In this document: positions 1 to 5,716 of the stretch, piece after piece | Position numbering within the stretch: the stretch's first letter is position 1 | Layout of the letters: each line of letters opens with the position of its first letter | NCBI GenBank assembly: GCA_013820975.1 | Contig: JACDHQ010000024.1 | Span: 1-11,449, forward strand | Direction of reading: 5' to 3' | DNA length: 11,449 nt | From: Gemmatimonadaceae bacterium | GTDB lineage: Bacteria; Gemmatimonadota; Gemmatimonadetes; Gemmatimonadales; Gemmatimonadaceae | The notes under the pieces: model-generated | Databases searched by the model: none | The model's input: only the letters and a program-made list of their open reading frames with translations | What the model was told of the DNA's origin: nothing | Translations under genes and position numbers: made by a program

Positions 1-11
1 CCTCGAGACTC

Positions 12-419
12 ATGGCAAATCACGAAGACATCGAGCGGTTCCTCAATCGGCTGGCTTCCGAGGAATCCGCAACCGTCCAGGAGGTCGATCCCGGCATGTG
101 GATGGTCAAGCCGGGGGGAGAACTCGACTTCTCGCTCGTCGTGCATCATTCGCCGCCCGTCGTCATCATGCGCGTGAAGGTGATGAACGTGCCGACACGG
201 GATGGCGAGATGGAGCGGTTGAGCCGCCGCCTGCTCGAGTTGAACGCCACCGACCTCATTCACGGGTCCTACGGCATCGAGTCGGAGTCGATCGTCATGA
301 CCGAGGCGCTGGAACTGTCGCATCTCGACTATGAGGAATTCCTGGCGGCCTACGAGAGCATGAACGTCTCGCTGGCGTCACATCTGCGGGAGCTCGGCTC
401 GTACCGCGAGGCTAACTGA
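12..419 (+). CDS. YbjN/CesT-like small protein (hypothetical)
   Basis: A 135-residue acidic, soluble protein with no signal peptide or membrane segment. The pattern of an N-terminal helix (IERFLNRL), a central set of beta strands (DFSLVVHHSPPVVIMRVKVM) and C-terminal helices (SHLDYEEFLAAYESM) resembles the YbjN / type III secretion chaperone-like (CesT) fold. Proteins of that fold often bind a partner protein rather than act as enzymes. I recognise the fold style only; there is no diagnostic catalytic motif, and the biochemical role is unknown. The ATG at 12 is the first start in this frame inside the window, and only 11 bases lie upstream, so the promoter and a possible longer start cannot be judged. 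The gene ends 3 bases before the pspA start, which suggests co-transcription and possibly a role in the same membrane-stress process. Confidence 0.72.
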   Translation: MANHEDIERFLNRLASEESATVQEVDPGMWMVKPGGELDFSLVVHHSPPVVIMRVKVMNVPTRDGEMERLSRRLLELNATDLIHGSYGIESESIVMTEALELSHLDYEEFLAAYESMNVSLASHLRELGSYREAN

Positions 420-422
420 CCC

Positions 423-1202
423 ATGGGCATCTTCGATCGTTTCTCGCAGCTGTTCCGCTCGAACCTGAATGACCTCATCTCCAAGGCCGAAGACCCGGAG
501 AAGATGCTCACGCAGATCCTGGTGGACATGCGCTCGCAGCTCGTCCAGGCCAAGCAGCAGGTCGCCACGGCCATCGCCGACGAGCGGCGCCTGCGCGACC
601 AGGCCGACAACGAGTACAAGGAAGCCGAGGCATGGGAGCGTCGCGCCATGGTCGCCATCCAGGAAGGAAAGGACGACCTCGCGAAGCAGGCGCTCGTGCG
701 CCAGTCGGAGCATGCATCGCACGCACAGCAGCTCCAGGGGACGTGGGAGACGCATCAGGTCGAGACCGAGAAGCTCAAGAACCAGCTCCGCGACCTCAAC
801 GACAAGATCGAGGAGGCCAAGCGCAAGAAGAACCTCCTCGTCGCCCGCCAGCGTCGCGCCGAGGCGCAGAAGCGCATCGCCGACACGATGTCGTCGCTGT
901 CGGAGCAGAGCGCGTTCGAGGCGTTCTCGCGGATGGAAGAGCGCATCGACCAGAACGAGCGGATGATCCGCGCCTCGAGCGAGATCGACGAGGAGATGTC
1001 GGGTGACACGCTGAAGCGCGACTTCCGCCAGCTCGAGAAGTCGGCGGCCCTGTCGTCGGTCGATGCGCGGCTGCTCGAGCTGAAGCAGAAGATGGGCGTG
1101 CTCCCCGCGGGCAGCAGCCCGGCAGCCCGCCAGATCGGCGCCGGAAAGGGCGAGACGGTCGCCGCGGAGTTCGAGGAAGCCGAGGACAAGCAGGGCACCT
1201 GA
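423..1202 (+). CDS. pspA: PspA/IM30 (Vipp1) family membrane-protection protein
   Basis: Peripheral membrane protein of the PspA/IM30 family (bacterial ESCRT-III relatives). These assemble into rods or rings on the inner face of the cytoplasmic membrane and stabilise it when it is damaged or leaky. The 259 residues show an N-terminal amphipathic helix (MGIFDRFSQLFRSNLNDLIS), then a long, highly charged coiled-coil region (roughly residues 25-215, rich in Q, E, K and R). This region includes the family-typical stretch AIQEGKDDLAKQALVRQ. A less ordered tail follows (about 226-259) and ends in an acidic segment. E. coli PspA is about 222 residues, so this is a longer, Vipp1-like form with a C-terminal extension. 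It starts 3 bases after the YbjN-like gene and is followed 14 bases later by an AI-2E family gene. No PspF-type regulator or PspB/C gene is visible here. The family assignment is secure; the exact stress role is inferred. Confidence 0.93.
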   Translation: MGIFDRFSQLFRSNLNDLISKAEDPEKMLTQILVDMRSQLVQAKQQVATAIADERRLRDQADNEYKEAEAWERRAMVAIQEGKDDLAKQALVRQSEHASHAQQLQGTWETHQVETEKLKNQLRDLNDKIEEAKRKKNLLVARQRRAEAQKRIADTMSSLSEQSAFEAFSRMEERIDQNERMIRASSEIDEEMSGDTLKRDFRQLEKSAALSSVDARLLELKQKMGVLPAGSSPAARQIGAGKGETVAAEFEEAEDKQGT

Positions 1203-1216
1203 GCCGATGAGACCAC

Positions 1217-2431
1217 GTGCCCACTAGCGCCGTCGCCCCGGAAGGCCTCCGCCGATTCCGCTTCGCCCCGGTGCTGGCCGGCACCGTCATCACGGTCCTG
1301 CTCCTGCTGCTGTTCCGGACGGTCGCCGACGTCCTGCTGCTGCTCTTTCTCGGCATCCTGCTGTCGCTCTACCTCCGTGCGGTCGCCGACTGGATCGAGC
1401 GCCGCGCGGGGATGCCACCGCGACTGGCGCTGACCGCCGGGCTCCTGCTCACGGTGCTCGGCCTCGCCGGCTTCGTGGCGATGCTCGTGCCCCCAATCGT
1501 GCAGCAGACGCAGCAGCTCGTCACCGTGCTCCCCGAATACATCACCGCATGGGAGACGTCGCTGGAGCGGTTGATCCTCCGCTTCGGGCCGCTGCGCGAC
1601 CTGGTAAAACCCGGCGAGCATCGCATTCTCTTCGCCGTCTACAACCAGGTCTCGGCGCAGTTCGGCGATGTGGTGCCGAAGGTCTTCGGCATCGTCCACG
1701 GGGCGATCAGCATCTTCTCCGTGGGCGTGATGGGCATCTACCTGTCACTGCACCCGGCGCTGTACCGCGAGTGGCTGATCGCACTGTTCCCGCCGATCCA
1801 CCGCGACCTCGTACGCGACGTGCTGGGCGACCTTGGCGAGACGCTGCGCTCGTGGATCGTCGCGCAGTTGCTCGGCATGACGATCCTCGGTGCCCTGACG
1901 GCCCTCGGCCTCTACCTGCTCGACGTGCCCTTCTTCCTCGCGTTCGGGGTGTTCACCGGACTCGTGGCGATCGTCCCCTTCTTCGGTACGCTGGTCTCGA
2001 CGCTGCTGCCGGCGCTGTTCGTGCTCGGCACGCCCGGCGGCGGCACGCGCGCCCTGCTGGTCATCGGGCTCGGCACCGTCATTCACGTGCTGGAGAGCAA
2101 CGTCATCCACCCGGTGATCATCTCCAAGAAGGTCGACCTGCCGCCGGTGCTCAGCATCATGGCGGTGCTCGTGATGGGGAAGCTGCTCGGGGCAGCGGGG
2201 CTGCTGGTGGCCGTGCCGACGCTGGCGGTGACGATGGTCCTCGTGCGGCGAATCCTCATCACCCGCATCTACGAAGGGCAAGGGTTCAGGAAGACCACGC
2301 GCGACCGCACGCTCGTGCTGCGGCTACCGGTGCCCGACGGCGGAGTGATCCCGCCGGTCGGGGAGCGCGTGGACGTGATCGGCTTCCTGGAGGCCGGGGC
2401 ACAGCCGGTGCCCGCTGCCGTCCCTCGTTAG
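1217..2431 (+). CDS. AI-2E family transporter (multi-pass membrane protein)
   Basis: A 404-residue polytopic membrane protein of the AI-2E (TqsA/PerM/YdiK) family. The N-terminal part has two hydrophobic segments (about 16-53), then one at about 68-92. A longer, more polar region follows, with further membrane spans from about 155 onward. Family hallmarks are visible: the DVPFFLAFGVFTGLVAIVPF segment (about 236-255) and, near the C-terminus, ESNVIHPVIISKKVDLPPVL followed by a GAAGLLVAVP-type motif. Members have been linked to autoinducer-2 or cation/proton export, but the substrate cannot be read from sequence, and general solute exporter is the safe wording. About 55 residues after the last span form a polar C-terminal tail. 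The start is a GTG with a weak GATGAG sequence upstream; the nearby ATG at 1206 is in another frame. It lies 14 bases after pspA and 10 before cysS. Confidence 0.88.
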   Translation: MPTSAVAPEGLRRFRFAPVLAGTVITVLLLLLFRTVADVLLLLFLGILLSLYLRAVADWIERRAGMPPRLALTAGLLLTVLGLAGFVAMLVPPIVQQTQQLVTVLPEYITAWETSLERLILRFGPLRDLVKPGEHRILFAVYNQVSAQFGDVVPKVFGIVHGAISIFSVGVMGIYLSLHPALYREWLIALFPPIHRDLVRDVLGDLGETLRSWIVAQLLGMTILGALTALGLYLLDVPFFLAFGVFTGLVAIVPFFGTLVSTLLPALFVLGTPGGGTRALLVIGLGTVIHVLESNVIHPVIISKKVDLPPVLSIMAVLVMGKLLGAAGLLVAVPTLAVTMVLVRRILITRIYEGQGFRKTTRDRTLVLRLPVPDGGVIPPVGERVDVIGFLEAGAQPVPAAVPR

Positions 2432-2441
2432 ACTCCAGCGC

Positions 2442-3854
2442 ATGACCGAGTTCCGCCTCTTCAACACGCTGTCGCGCGCGGTCGAGCCCTTCGCTCCCGC
2501 CGACGGCGACATCGTCAGCATCTACTCCTGCGGGCCGACCGTCTACAACCCCGCGCACCTCGGCAACTTTCGCACGTTCCTGTTCGTCGACCTGCTGCGC
2601 CGCACGCTCCAGCTGCGTGGGTGGCGCGTGAACCAGGTGATGAACCTGACGGATGTGGACGACAAGATCATCACGCGGGCCGTGGAGCAGGGGAAGCGCA
2701 TCCGCGAGGTGACGGAGCCGGTGAGCGAGATCTTCTTTGCCGATCGCGACTACCTCCGCATCCAGCCCGCCGAGACGTATCCAAAGGCGACCGACTACAT
2801 CCCGCAGATGATCGCACTGGTGGAGCGGCTCGTCGCGTCCGGAACGGCATACCAGGCGGAGGACGGGTCGGTCTACTTCGCGATCGGGCGGTTCGCAGGG
2901 TATGGTCGGCTGTCGCGCCTCGACACGCGCGAGGTGCGCTCGGGCGCCCGCGTTGCCCAGGACGACTACACCAAGGAGAACGCGCAGGACTTCGCGCTGT
3001 GGAAGGCAGCGAAGCCTGAGGACGAGCAGGTCGAGGCGGCGTGGGACTCACCGTGGGGGCGCGGGCGCCCCGGGTGGCACCTGGAGTGCTCGGCGATGGC
3101 GATCGACCTGCTGGGGGAGACACTGGACATCCACGCCGGCGGGATCGACCTGATCTTCCCGCACCACGAGGACGAGATTGCGCAGTCGGAGGCGGCCACC
3201 GGCAAGCAGTTTGCGCGATGCTGGTGCCATGGTGCCTTTCTGCTGTTGGACGGGACGAAGATGGCGAAGCGGCTCGGGAACGTGAAGACGGTGAAGGACC
3301 TGCGCGAGCAGCGGATTCCGGCGGCGGCGGTGCGGCACCTGATCTTCAGCACTCACTATAGGAAGGAGCTGAACCTGTCGGAGGAGGCGCTGGAGGGGTC
3401 GATTGAGGCGGTTCGGCGGGTCGGACAGTTCAAGGAGCGGCTGGATGACGCCTTGGGTGGCACGGCCGAGCTGGGCGAAGCGGCGGACGCTGCCGTTGCG
3501 GCGACGTCGGAGGCGCTGTTCGACGACCTGAACGCCCCTGAGGCGCTGGCTGCGCTGTTCACCTTCGTCCGCCGGGGCAACGCCGAGCTCGACCGGGAAG
3601 GGGCTGAGCCAGAGGCGCTTGACCGCGCCCGGGAGGCGTTTGCCCGGATCGACTCCGTGCTGGACCTGGTCCCGGACGTGGAGGAGGAGGATCCAAGGCT
3701 GGTGGCGTGGGTGGAGGAGCGGTTGGCGGCGAGGCGCGCGGCGCGGGAGAGTCGGGATTTTGCCCAATCGGACGCCATCAGGGACGAGCTCAAGGAGCAG
3801 GGGATAATCCTCGAGGACAAGGCGGGCGCCACCCAGTGGCGCCGGGCGCGATAG
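2442..3854 (+). CDS. cysS: Cysteinyl-tRNA synthetase
   Basis: Class I aminoacyl-tRNA synthetase (470 residues, normal length) that charges tRNA-Cys with cysteine in the cytoplasm. The Rossmann catalytic domain opens with SCGPTVYNPAHLGNFRTF, where HLGN (residues 39-42) stands for the HIGH signature. The zinc site that selects cysteine is complete: Cys30, Cys216 (in WHLECSAM), His241 and Glu245 (in FPHHEDE), aligning with E. coli Cys28/Cys209/His234/Glu238. The KMSKS loop is altered to KMAKR (273-277), followed by the usual LGN. The C-terminal part holds the helical DALR-type region and ends with the typical RDFAQSDAIRDELKEQGI stretch. A mycothiol ligase (MshC) is related, but full length and this C-terminal domain favour CysRS. 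ATG at 2442 is 10 bases after the previous stop; its ribosome site is weak. Confidence 0.97.
   Translation: MTEFRLFNTLSRAVEPFAPADGDIVSIYSCGPTVYNPAHLGNFRTFLFVDLLRRTLQLRGWRVNQVMNLTDVDDKIITRAVEQGKRIREVTEPVSEIFFADRDYLRIQPAETYPKATDYIPQMIALVERLVASGTAYQAEDGSVYFAIGRFAGYGRLSRLDTREVRSGARVAQDDYTKENAQDFALWKAAKPEDEQVEAAWDSPWGRGRPGWHLECSAMAIDLLGETLDIHAGGIDLIFPHHEDEIAQSEAATGKQFARCWCHGAFLLLDGTKMAKRLGNVKTVKDLREQRIPAAAVRHLIFSTHYRKELNLSEEALEGSIEAVRRVGQFKERLDDALGGTAELGEAADAAVAATSEALFDDLNAPEALAALFTFVRRGNAELDREGAEPEALDRAREAFARIDSVLDLVPDVEEEDPRLVAWVEERLAARRAARESRDFAQSDAIRDELKEQGIILEDKAGATQWRRAR
3825..3843 (+). terminator. Hairpin at cysS 3' end (possible U-less terminator)
   Basis: A perfect 8-bp stem (GGCGCCAC / GTGGCGCC, loop CCA) lies inside the last codons of cysS. 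A second perfect hairpin, CGCGGC-TCC-GCCGCG, sits at 3909-3923 directly before the tRNA promoter, and a 12-base GGCGCC-GGCGCC palindrome lies at 3893-3904. None is followed by a T-run, so intrinsic termination is uncertain. Together they could weaken read-through from cysS into the tRNA cluster. Confidence 0.3.
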
Positions 3855-3926
3855 GGGAGGCGGTGGCCGGACGGTACTGGCCCCGCTGGTGAGGCGCCGG
3901 CGCCCAGACGCGGCTCCGCCGCGCCG

Positions 3927-3955
3927 TTGACACATAAAATAAGCTCCGTTATCCT
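3927..3955 (+). promoter_or_regulatory. Sigma70-type promoter of the tRNA cluster
   Basis: A perfect -35 element TTGACA (3927-3932), a 17-base AT-rich spacer and a -10 element TATCCT (3950-3955, 4 of 6 consensus bases) sit in an AT-rich patch inside otherwise very GC-rich DNA. Transcription would start near 3962, about 20 bases before the first tRNA. This is the only convincing promoter I see in the window. It probably drives the four tRNAs and perhaps the ribosomal/polymerase genes that follow, because no strong terminator is visible between them. Confidence 0.82.
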
Positions 3956-3982
3956 ACGAGTCTCGCGCAGAAACGGTCAGCC

Positions 3983-4055
3983 GCTGACGTAGCTCAGTTG
4001 GTAGAGCACTCGATTTGTAATCGAGCGGTCGCGAGTTCGAGTCTCGCCGTCAGCT
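3983..4055 (+). tRNA. tRNA-Thr (anticodon TGT)
   Basis: A 73-nt cloverleaf. The acceptor stem GCTGACG/CGTCAGC is perfect, the D-arm is GCTC...GAGC, the anticodon stem is CTCGA/TCGAG with loop TTTGTAA (anticodon TGT at 4016-4018, reads ACA and other ACN codons), and the T-arm is GCGAG-TTCGAGT-CTCGC. The discriminator base is T and no CCA is encoded. It is the first gene after the promoter and corresponds in position and anticodon to E. coli thrU. Confidence 0.97.
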
Positions 4056-4078
4056 CTGGGGAGATGAGCGCGTGATCC

Positions 4079-4161
4079 GGTGGGGTACCCAAGTGGCCAA
4101 CGGGAGCAGACTGTAAATCTGCCGGCTTACGCCTTCGAAGGTTCGAATCCTTCCCCCACCA
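4079..4161 (+). tRNA. tRNA-Tyr (anticodon GTA)
   Basis: An 83-nt class II tRNA with acceptor GGTGGGG/CCCCACC, anticodon stem GCAGA/TCTGC and loop CTGTAAA (GTA at 4113-4115). It has the long variable arm expected of bacterial tRNA-Tyr (GGC-TTAC-GCC at 4124-4133) and T-arm GAAGG-TTCGAAT-CCTTC. The discriminator is A and CCA is not encoded. It lies 23 bases after tRNA-Thr. Confidence 0.97.
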
Positions 4162-4174
4162 TGACGGGACTGCC

Positions 4175-4247
4175 GCGGGAGTAGCTCAGTTGGTAGAGCG
4201 CCAGCCTTCCAAGCTGGATGTCGCGGGTTCGAGCCCCGTCTCCCGCT
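4175..4247 (+). tRNA. tRNA-Gly (anticodon TCC)
   Basis: A 73-nt cloverleaf with acceptor GCGGGAG/CTCCCGC, D-arm GCTC...GAGC, anticodon stem CCAGC/GCTGG and loop CTTCCAA (TCC at 4208-4210, reads GGA/GGG), and T-arm GCGGG-TTCGAGC-CCCGT with one G-U pair. The discriminator is T, as usual for bacterial tRNA-Gly. It follows tRNA-Tyr by 13 bases, so the two are surely processed from one transcript. Confidence 0.97.
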
Positions 4248-4315
4248 CTGAACGATGGGCGTGCGATGCGCAGTCGAGTCTGTCCGCAGTGTGGTGTTTG
4301 CGCCGTCAGCTTCCG

Positions 4316-4340
4316 GCTGATAGCTGATAGCTGATAGCTG
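4316..4340 (+). repeat. Tandem heptamer array (GCTGATA, about 3.6 copies)
   Basis: Three exact copies of GCTGATA plus GCTG, followed by TTTT and then the tRNA-Thr(GGT) 5' end. Just upstream, GTCAGC-TTCCG-GCTGAT (4305-4321) can form a 6-bp hairpin with the first repeat. The rest of the 97-nt gap between tRNA-Gly and tRNA-Thr shows no gene. The array has the same period and copy number as the heptamer arrays at 5598-5621 and 7888-7911 but a different unit. Confidence 0.85.
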
Positions 4341-4344
4341 TTTT

Positions 4345-4417
4345 GCTGACGTAGCTCAGTTGGTAGAGCACATCCTTGGTAAGGATGAGGTCACCGGTTC
4401 AATCCCGGTCGTCAGCT
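4345..4417 (+). tRNA. tRNA-Thr (anticodon GGT)
   Basis: A 73-nt cloverleaf with acceptor GCTGACG/CGTCAGC, identical to the first tRNA-Thr. The anticodon stem is CATCC/GGATG with loop TTGGTAA (GGT at 4378-4380, reads ACC/ACU), and the T-arm is ACCGG-TTCAATC-CCGGT. The discriminator is T and no CCA is encoded. Position and anticodon correspond to E. coli thrT, which is followed there by tufB; here rpmG comes next. Confidence 0.97.
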
Positions 4418-4579
4418 CTTCTTGCGGCGCGCCGTCGGCCGCAGGGCTGGGGTGCGGGGTGCCGCACTGGAAGTGAAGGAGGTGCCGGCGCGGGAGCGCG
4501 GGCGCTGCAGTGATTCGCATGCCGGTCCGATGGCGACTACCGCCGTGGGACGGGCTTGCGGCTGTCCCAGGGATCTCTC
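4418..4579 (+). other. Spacer tRNA-Thr to rpmG (tuf position, no gene seen)
   Basis: 162 GC-rich bases with no recognisable gene on either strand. It holds a perfect 9-base Shine-Dalgarno sequence AAGGAGGTG (4476-4484) with no suitably spaced start codon, a 6-bp hairpin TGGGAC/GTCCCA (4546-4569) and the likely rpmG ribosome site AGGGA (4569-4573). No promoter or T-run terminator is visible. In E. coli and many other bacteria a tuf gene occupies this place. Confidence 0.6.
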
Positions 4580-4732
4580 ATGGCACGCGACAACATCATC
4601 CTCGCCTGTAGCGAGTGCAAGAACCGCAACTACTTCACCACGAAGAACAAGCGCGCGCATCCGGAGCGCGTCGAGTGGAAGAAGTATTGCCCGCGCTGCA
4701 ACAAGCACCAGCTCCACAAGGAAACGAAGTAA
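4580..4732 (+). CDS. rpmG: 50S ribosomal protein L33 (zinc-binding form)
   Basis: A 50-residue basic protein of the large ribosomal subunit. It starts MARDNIILACSECKNRNYFT and ends with CPRCNKHQLHKETK. Two CxxC pairs (Cys10/Cys13 and Cys37/Cys40) form the zinc ribbon of the C+ type of L33, as opposed to the cysteine-free form that replaces it under zinc limitation in some bacteria. The motifs YFTTKNK and the length of 50 are typical. ATG at 4580 has AGGGA 6 bases upstream. The TAA stop shares its last base with the secE ATG (TAATG), which favours coupled translation. A position between tRNAs and secE-nusG is common for rpmG. Confidence 0.95.
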   Translation: MARDNIILACSECKNRNYFTTKNKRAHPERVEWKKYCPRCNKHQLHKETK

Positions 4733-4998
4733 TGGCGGACGTCGCCGTCCCCTCGGGGACCAAGGGCACCTCGCCGGCGCCGTCGGGCCCGGGCGGGTTC
4801 CGCGGGCTCGTGAACTTCTATCACGAAGTCATCGTGGAGCTGCGCAAGGTCACGTGGCCCGAGCACACGCAGGTGCGCTCGGCGACGGTCGCCATCATCA
4901 TCTTCGTGCTCATCTTCGCCCTCGTCATCTGGATCCTGGACATCATCCTCCAGGGGATTCTCGTCCGGCTGATCCCGTCGCTGTTCACGGGGGGCTGA
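4732..4998 (+). CDS. secE: Preprotein translocase subunit SecE
   Basis: An 88-residue SecE, the small essential subunit that clamps SecY in the SecYEG protein-export channel of the cytoplasmic membrane. A flexible Gly/Pro/Ser-rich N-terminus (1-23) precedes the amphipathic helix with the family signature VIVELRKVTWP (33-43). A single transmembrane helix follows (about 51-75, ATVAIIIFVLIFALVIWILD). This is the short, one-span form found in most bacteria; the E. coli protein has three spans. The frame is open upstream, but the ATG at 4732 overlapping the rpmG stop gives the right family length and N-terminus. The TGA stop overlaps the nusG ATG by one base. Confidence 0.95.
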   Translation: MADVAVPSGTKGTSPAPSGPGGFRGLVNFYHEVIVELRKVTWPEHTQVRSATVAIIIFVLIFALVIWILDIILQGILVRLIPSLFTGG

Positions 4999-5558
4999 TG
5001 ACGATGACCGTCACCGACCACCGCTGGTATGCCATCCAGACGACGGCGGGTCACGAGAACAAGGTCCGCTCGCTCATCCAGCGGAAGATCGAGGCCGATG
5101 CCCGCGCGCCCGAGGAGCGGCCGATCCGGCAGGCCCTCGTGCCGACGCAGGACGTCGTCGAGATCAAGAACGGCAAGAAGGTGAACGTCGAGCGCAAGCT
5201 CTTTCCGGGCTACGTGCTCGTCGAGATGCTGATGAACCAGGAAGCCGCGCACGTGATCAACTCCATCCAGGGCGTGATCAAGTTCGTGGGGCACGACCGC
5301 AAGTTCCCGCAGCCGCTCCGCGCCGATGAGGTCAATCGCCTCCTCGGCATCGCGGATGAGGTGGCGGAGACGGCCCCGAAGGAGGAGATCCCGTTCCTGA
5401 TCGGCCAGGCGGTGGAGATCACCGAGGGCCCGTTCACGGAGTTCAGCGGGACGGTCGAGGAAGTGCTGCCGGACAAGGGGAAAGTTCGCGTGTCGGTGAG
5501 CCTTTTTGGCCGGCCCACGTCGGTCGAGCTGGATTACCTGCAGCTAAGAGCCTACTGA
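4998..5558 (+). CDS. nusG: Transcription termination/antitermination protein NusG
   Basis: A 186-residue NusG, the universal elongation factor that binds RNA polymerase through its N-terminal NGN domain and reaches Rho or ribosomal protein S10 through its C-terminal KOW domain. The NGN domain opens with RWYAIQTTAGHENKV (9-23) and has the core KLFPGYVLVEM (67-77). A linker follows, then the KOW domain (GQAVEITEGPFTEFSGTVEE, 136-155) and the ending VSLFGRPTSVELDYLQL. Length is close to E. coli NusG (181). ATG at 4998 overlaps the secE stop (TGATG); an alternative ATG at 5004 would remove only two residues. The frame is open far upstream through secE and rpmG, but that part is not NusG-like. Confidence 0.97.
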   Translation: MTMTVTDHRWYAIQTTAGHENKVRSLIQRKIEADARAPEERPIRQALVPTQDVVEIKNGKKVNVERKLFPGYVLVEMLMNQEAAHVINSIQGVIKFVGHDRKFPQPLRADEVNRLLGIADEVAETAPKEEIPFLIGQAVEITEGPFTEFSGTVEEVLPDKGKVRVSVSLFGRPTSVELDYLQLRAY

Positions 5559-5621
5559 GAGATGCAAGATGCGAAATGCGAGCAGTAGCGAGTACGTCTC
5601 GCATCTCGCATCTCGCATCTC
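5559..5621. repeat. Heptamer-based inverted repeat, nusG-rplK spacer
   Basis: Directly after the nusG stop, a 24-base left arm (5559-5582; units GATGCAA, GATGCGA, AATGCGA) faces a 24-base right arm (5598-5621; three CTCGCAT units plus CTC) across a 15-base loop. 22 of 24 positions pair; both exceptions are A opposite C. The right arm is identical to 7888-7911. There is no T-run after it, so it is not a standard terminator. It may be a mobile palindromic repeat or an mRNA processing/stability element. Confidence 0.9.
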
Positions 5622-5625
5622 GGAC

Positions 5626-5713
5626 GGACGTCGGCCTACCACACCGACGCTAAGCACCAACGTGGGAGCACGTCCCGGCGCGCACAGCGCGCCGGGCATT
5701 CGCGAAGGGAGGT
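5626..5713 (+). promoter_or_regulatory. rplK leader: possible L1-type operator and hairpins
   Basis: GGACGT (5626-5631) can pair with ACGTCC (5670-5675), enclosing a CGTCGG/CCGACG hairpin alternative (5629-5649), the sequence GCTAAG (5649-5654) and GTGGGAG (5662-5668). A GTGGGAG strand opposite a CTAA-like strand resembles the L1 binding element that represses rplK-rplA translation in other bacteria, but I cannot confirm the fold. A perfect 10-bp GC hairpin with loop ACA follows (5674-5696), then the strong ribosome site GGGAGG (5707-5712). No convincing promoter is visible in this spacer. Confidence 0.4.
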
Positions 5714-5716
5714 TTG

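Noticed and set aside
755..1699. A 314-codon minus-strand frame across pspA and the AI-2E gene
   Set aside because: Low-complexity Gln/Glu/Arg/His-rich translation opposite two recognised genes; a GC-bias shadow.
3893..3904. GGCGCC-GGCGCC palindrome as a regulator-binding site
   Set aside because: A self-complementary GC string is common by chance in such GC-rich DNA, and nothing else supports an operator.
3983..4417. tRNA-based attachment site or integrated element
   Set aside because: No integrase and no full tRNA 3'-end duplication; only an 11-base partial match at 4301-4311, and gene order on both sides is normal.
4412..4717. Minus-strand frame ending in a basic tail (PTARRKKS) in the tRNA-rpmG spacer
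   Set aside because: It lies opposite rpmG and the tRNA end, and shows no recognisable family. The basic tail is too short to support a gene remnant.
4422..4997. Possible long N-terminal extension of NusG through rpmG and secE
   Set aside because: The frame is open, but the extension is Arg/Ser-rich and unlike NusG. The ATG at 4998 overlapping the secE stop gives the normal NusG N-terminus.
5559..5621. Heptamer arrays as a CRISPR array
   Set aside because: Units are 7 bases, directly abutting, with no spacers; no cas genes are nearby.
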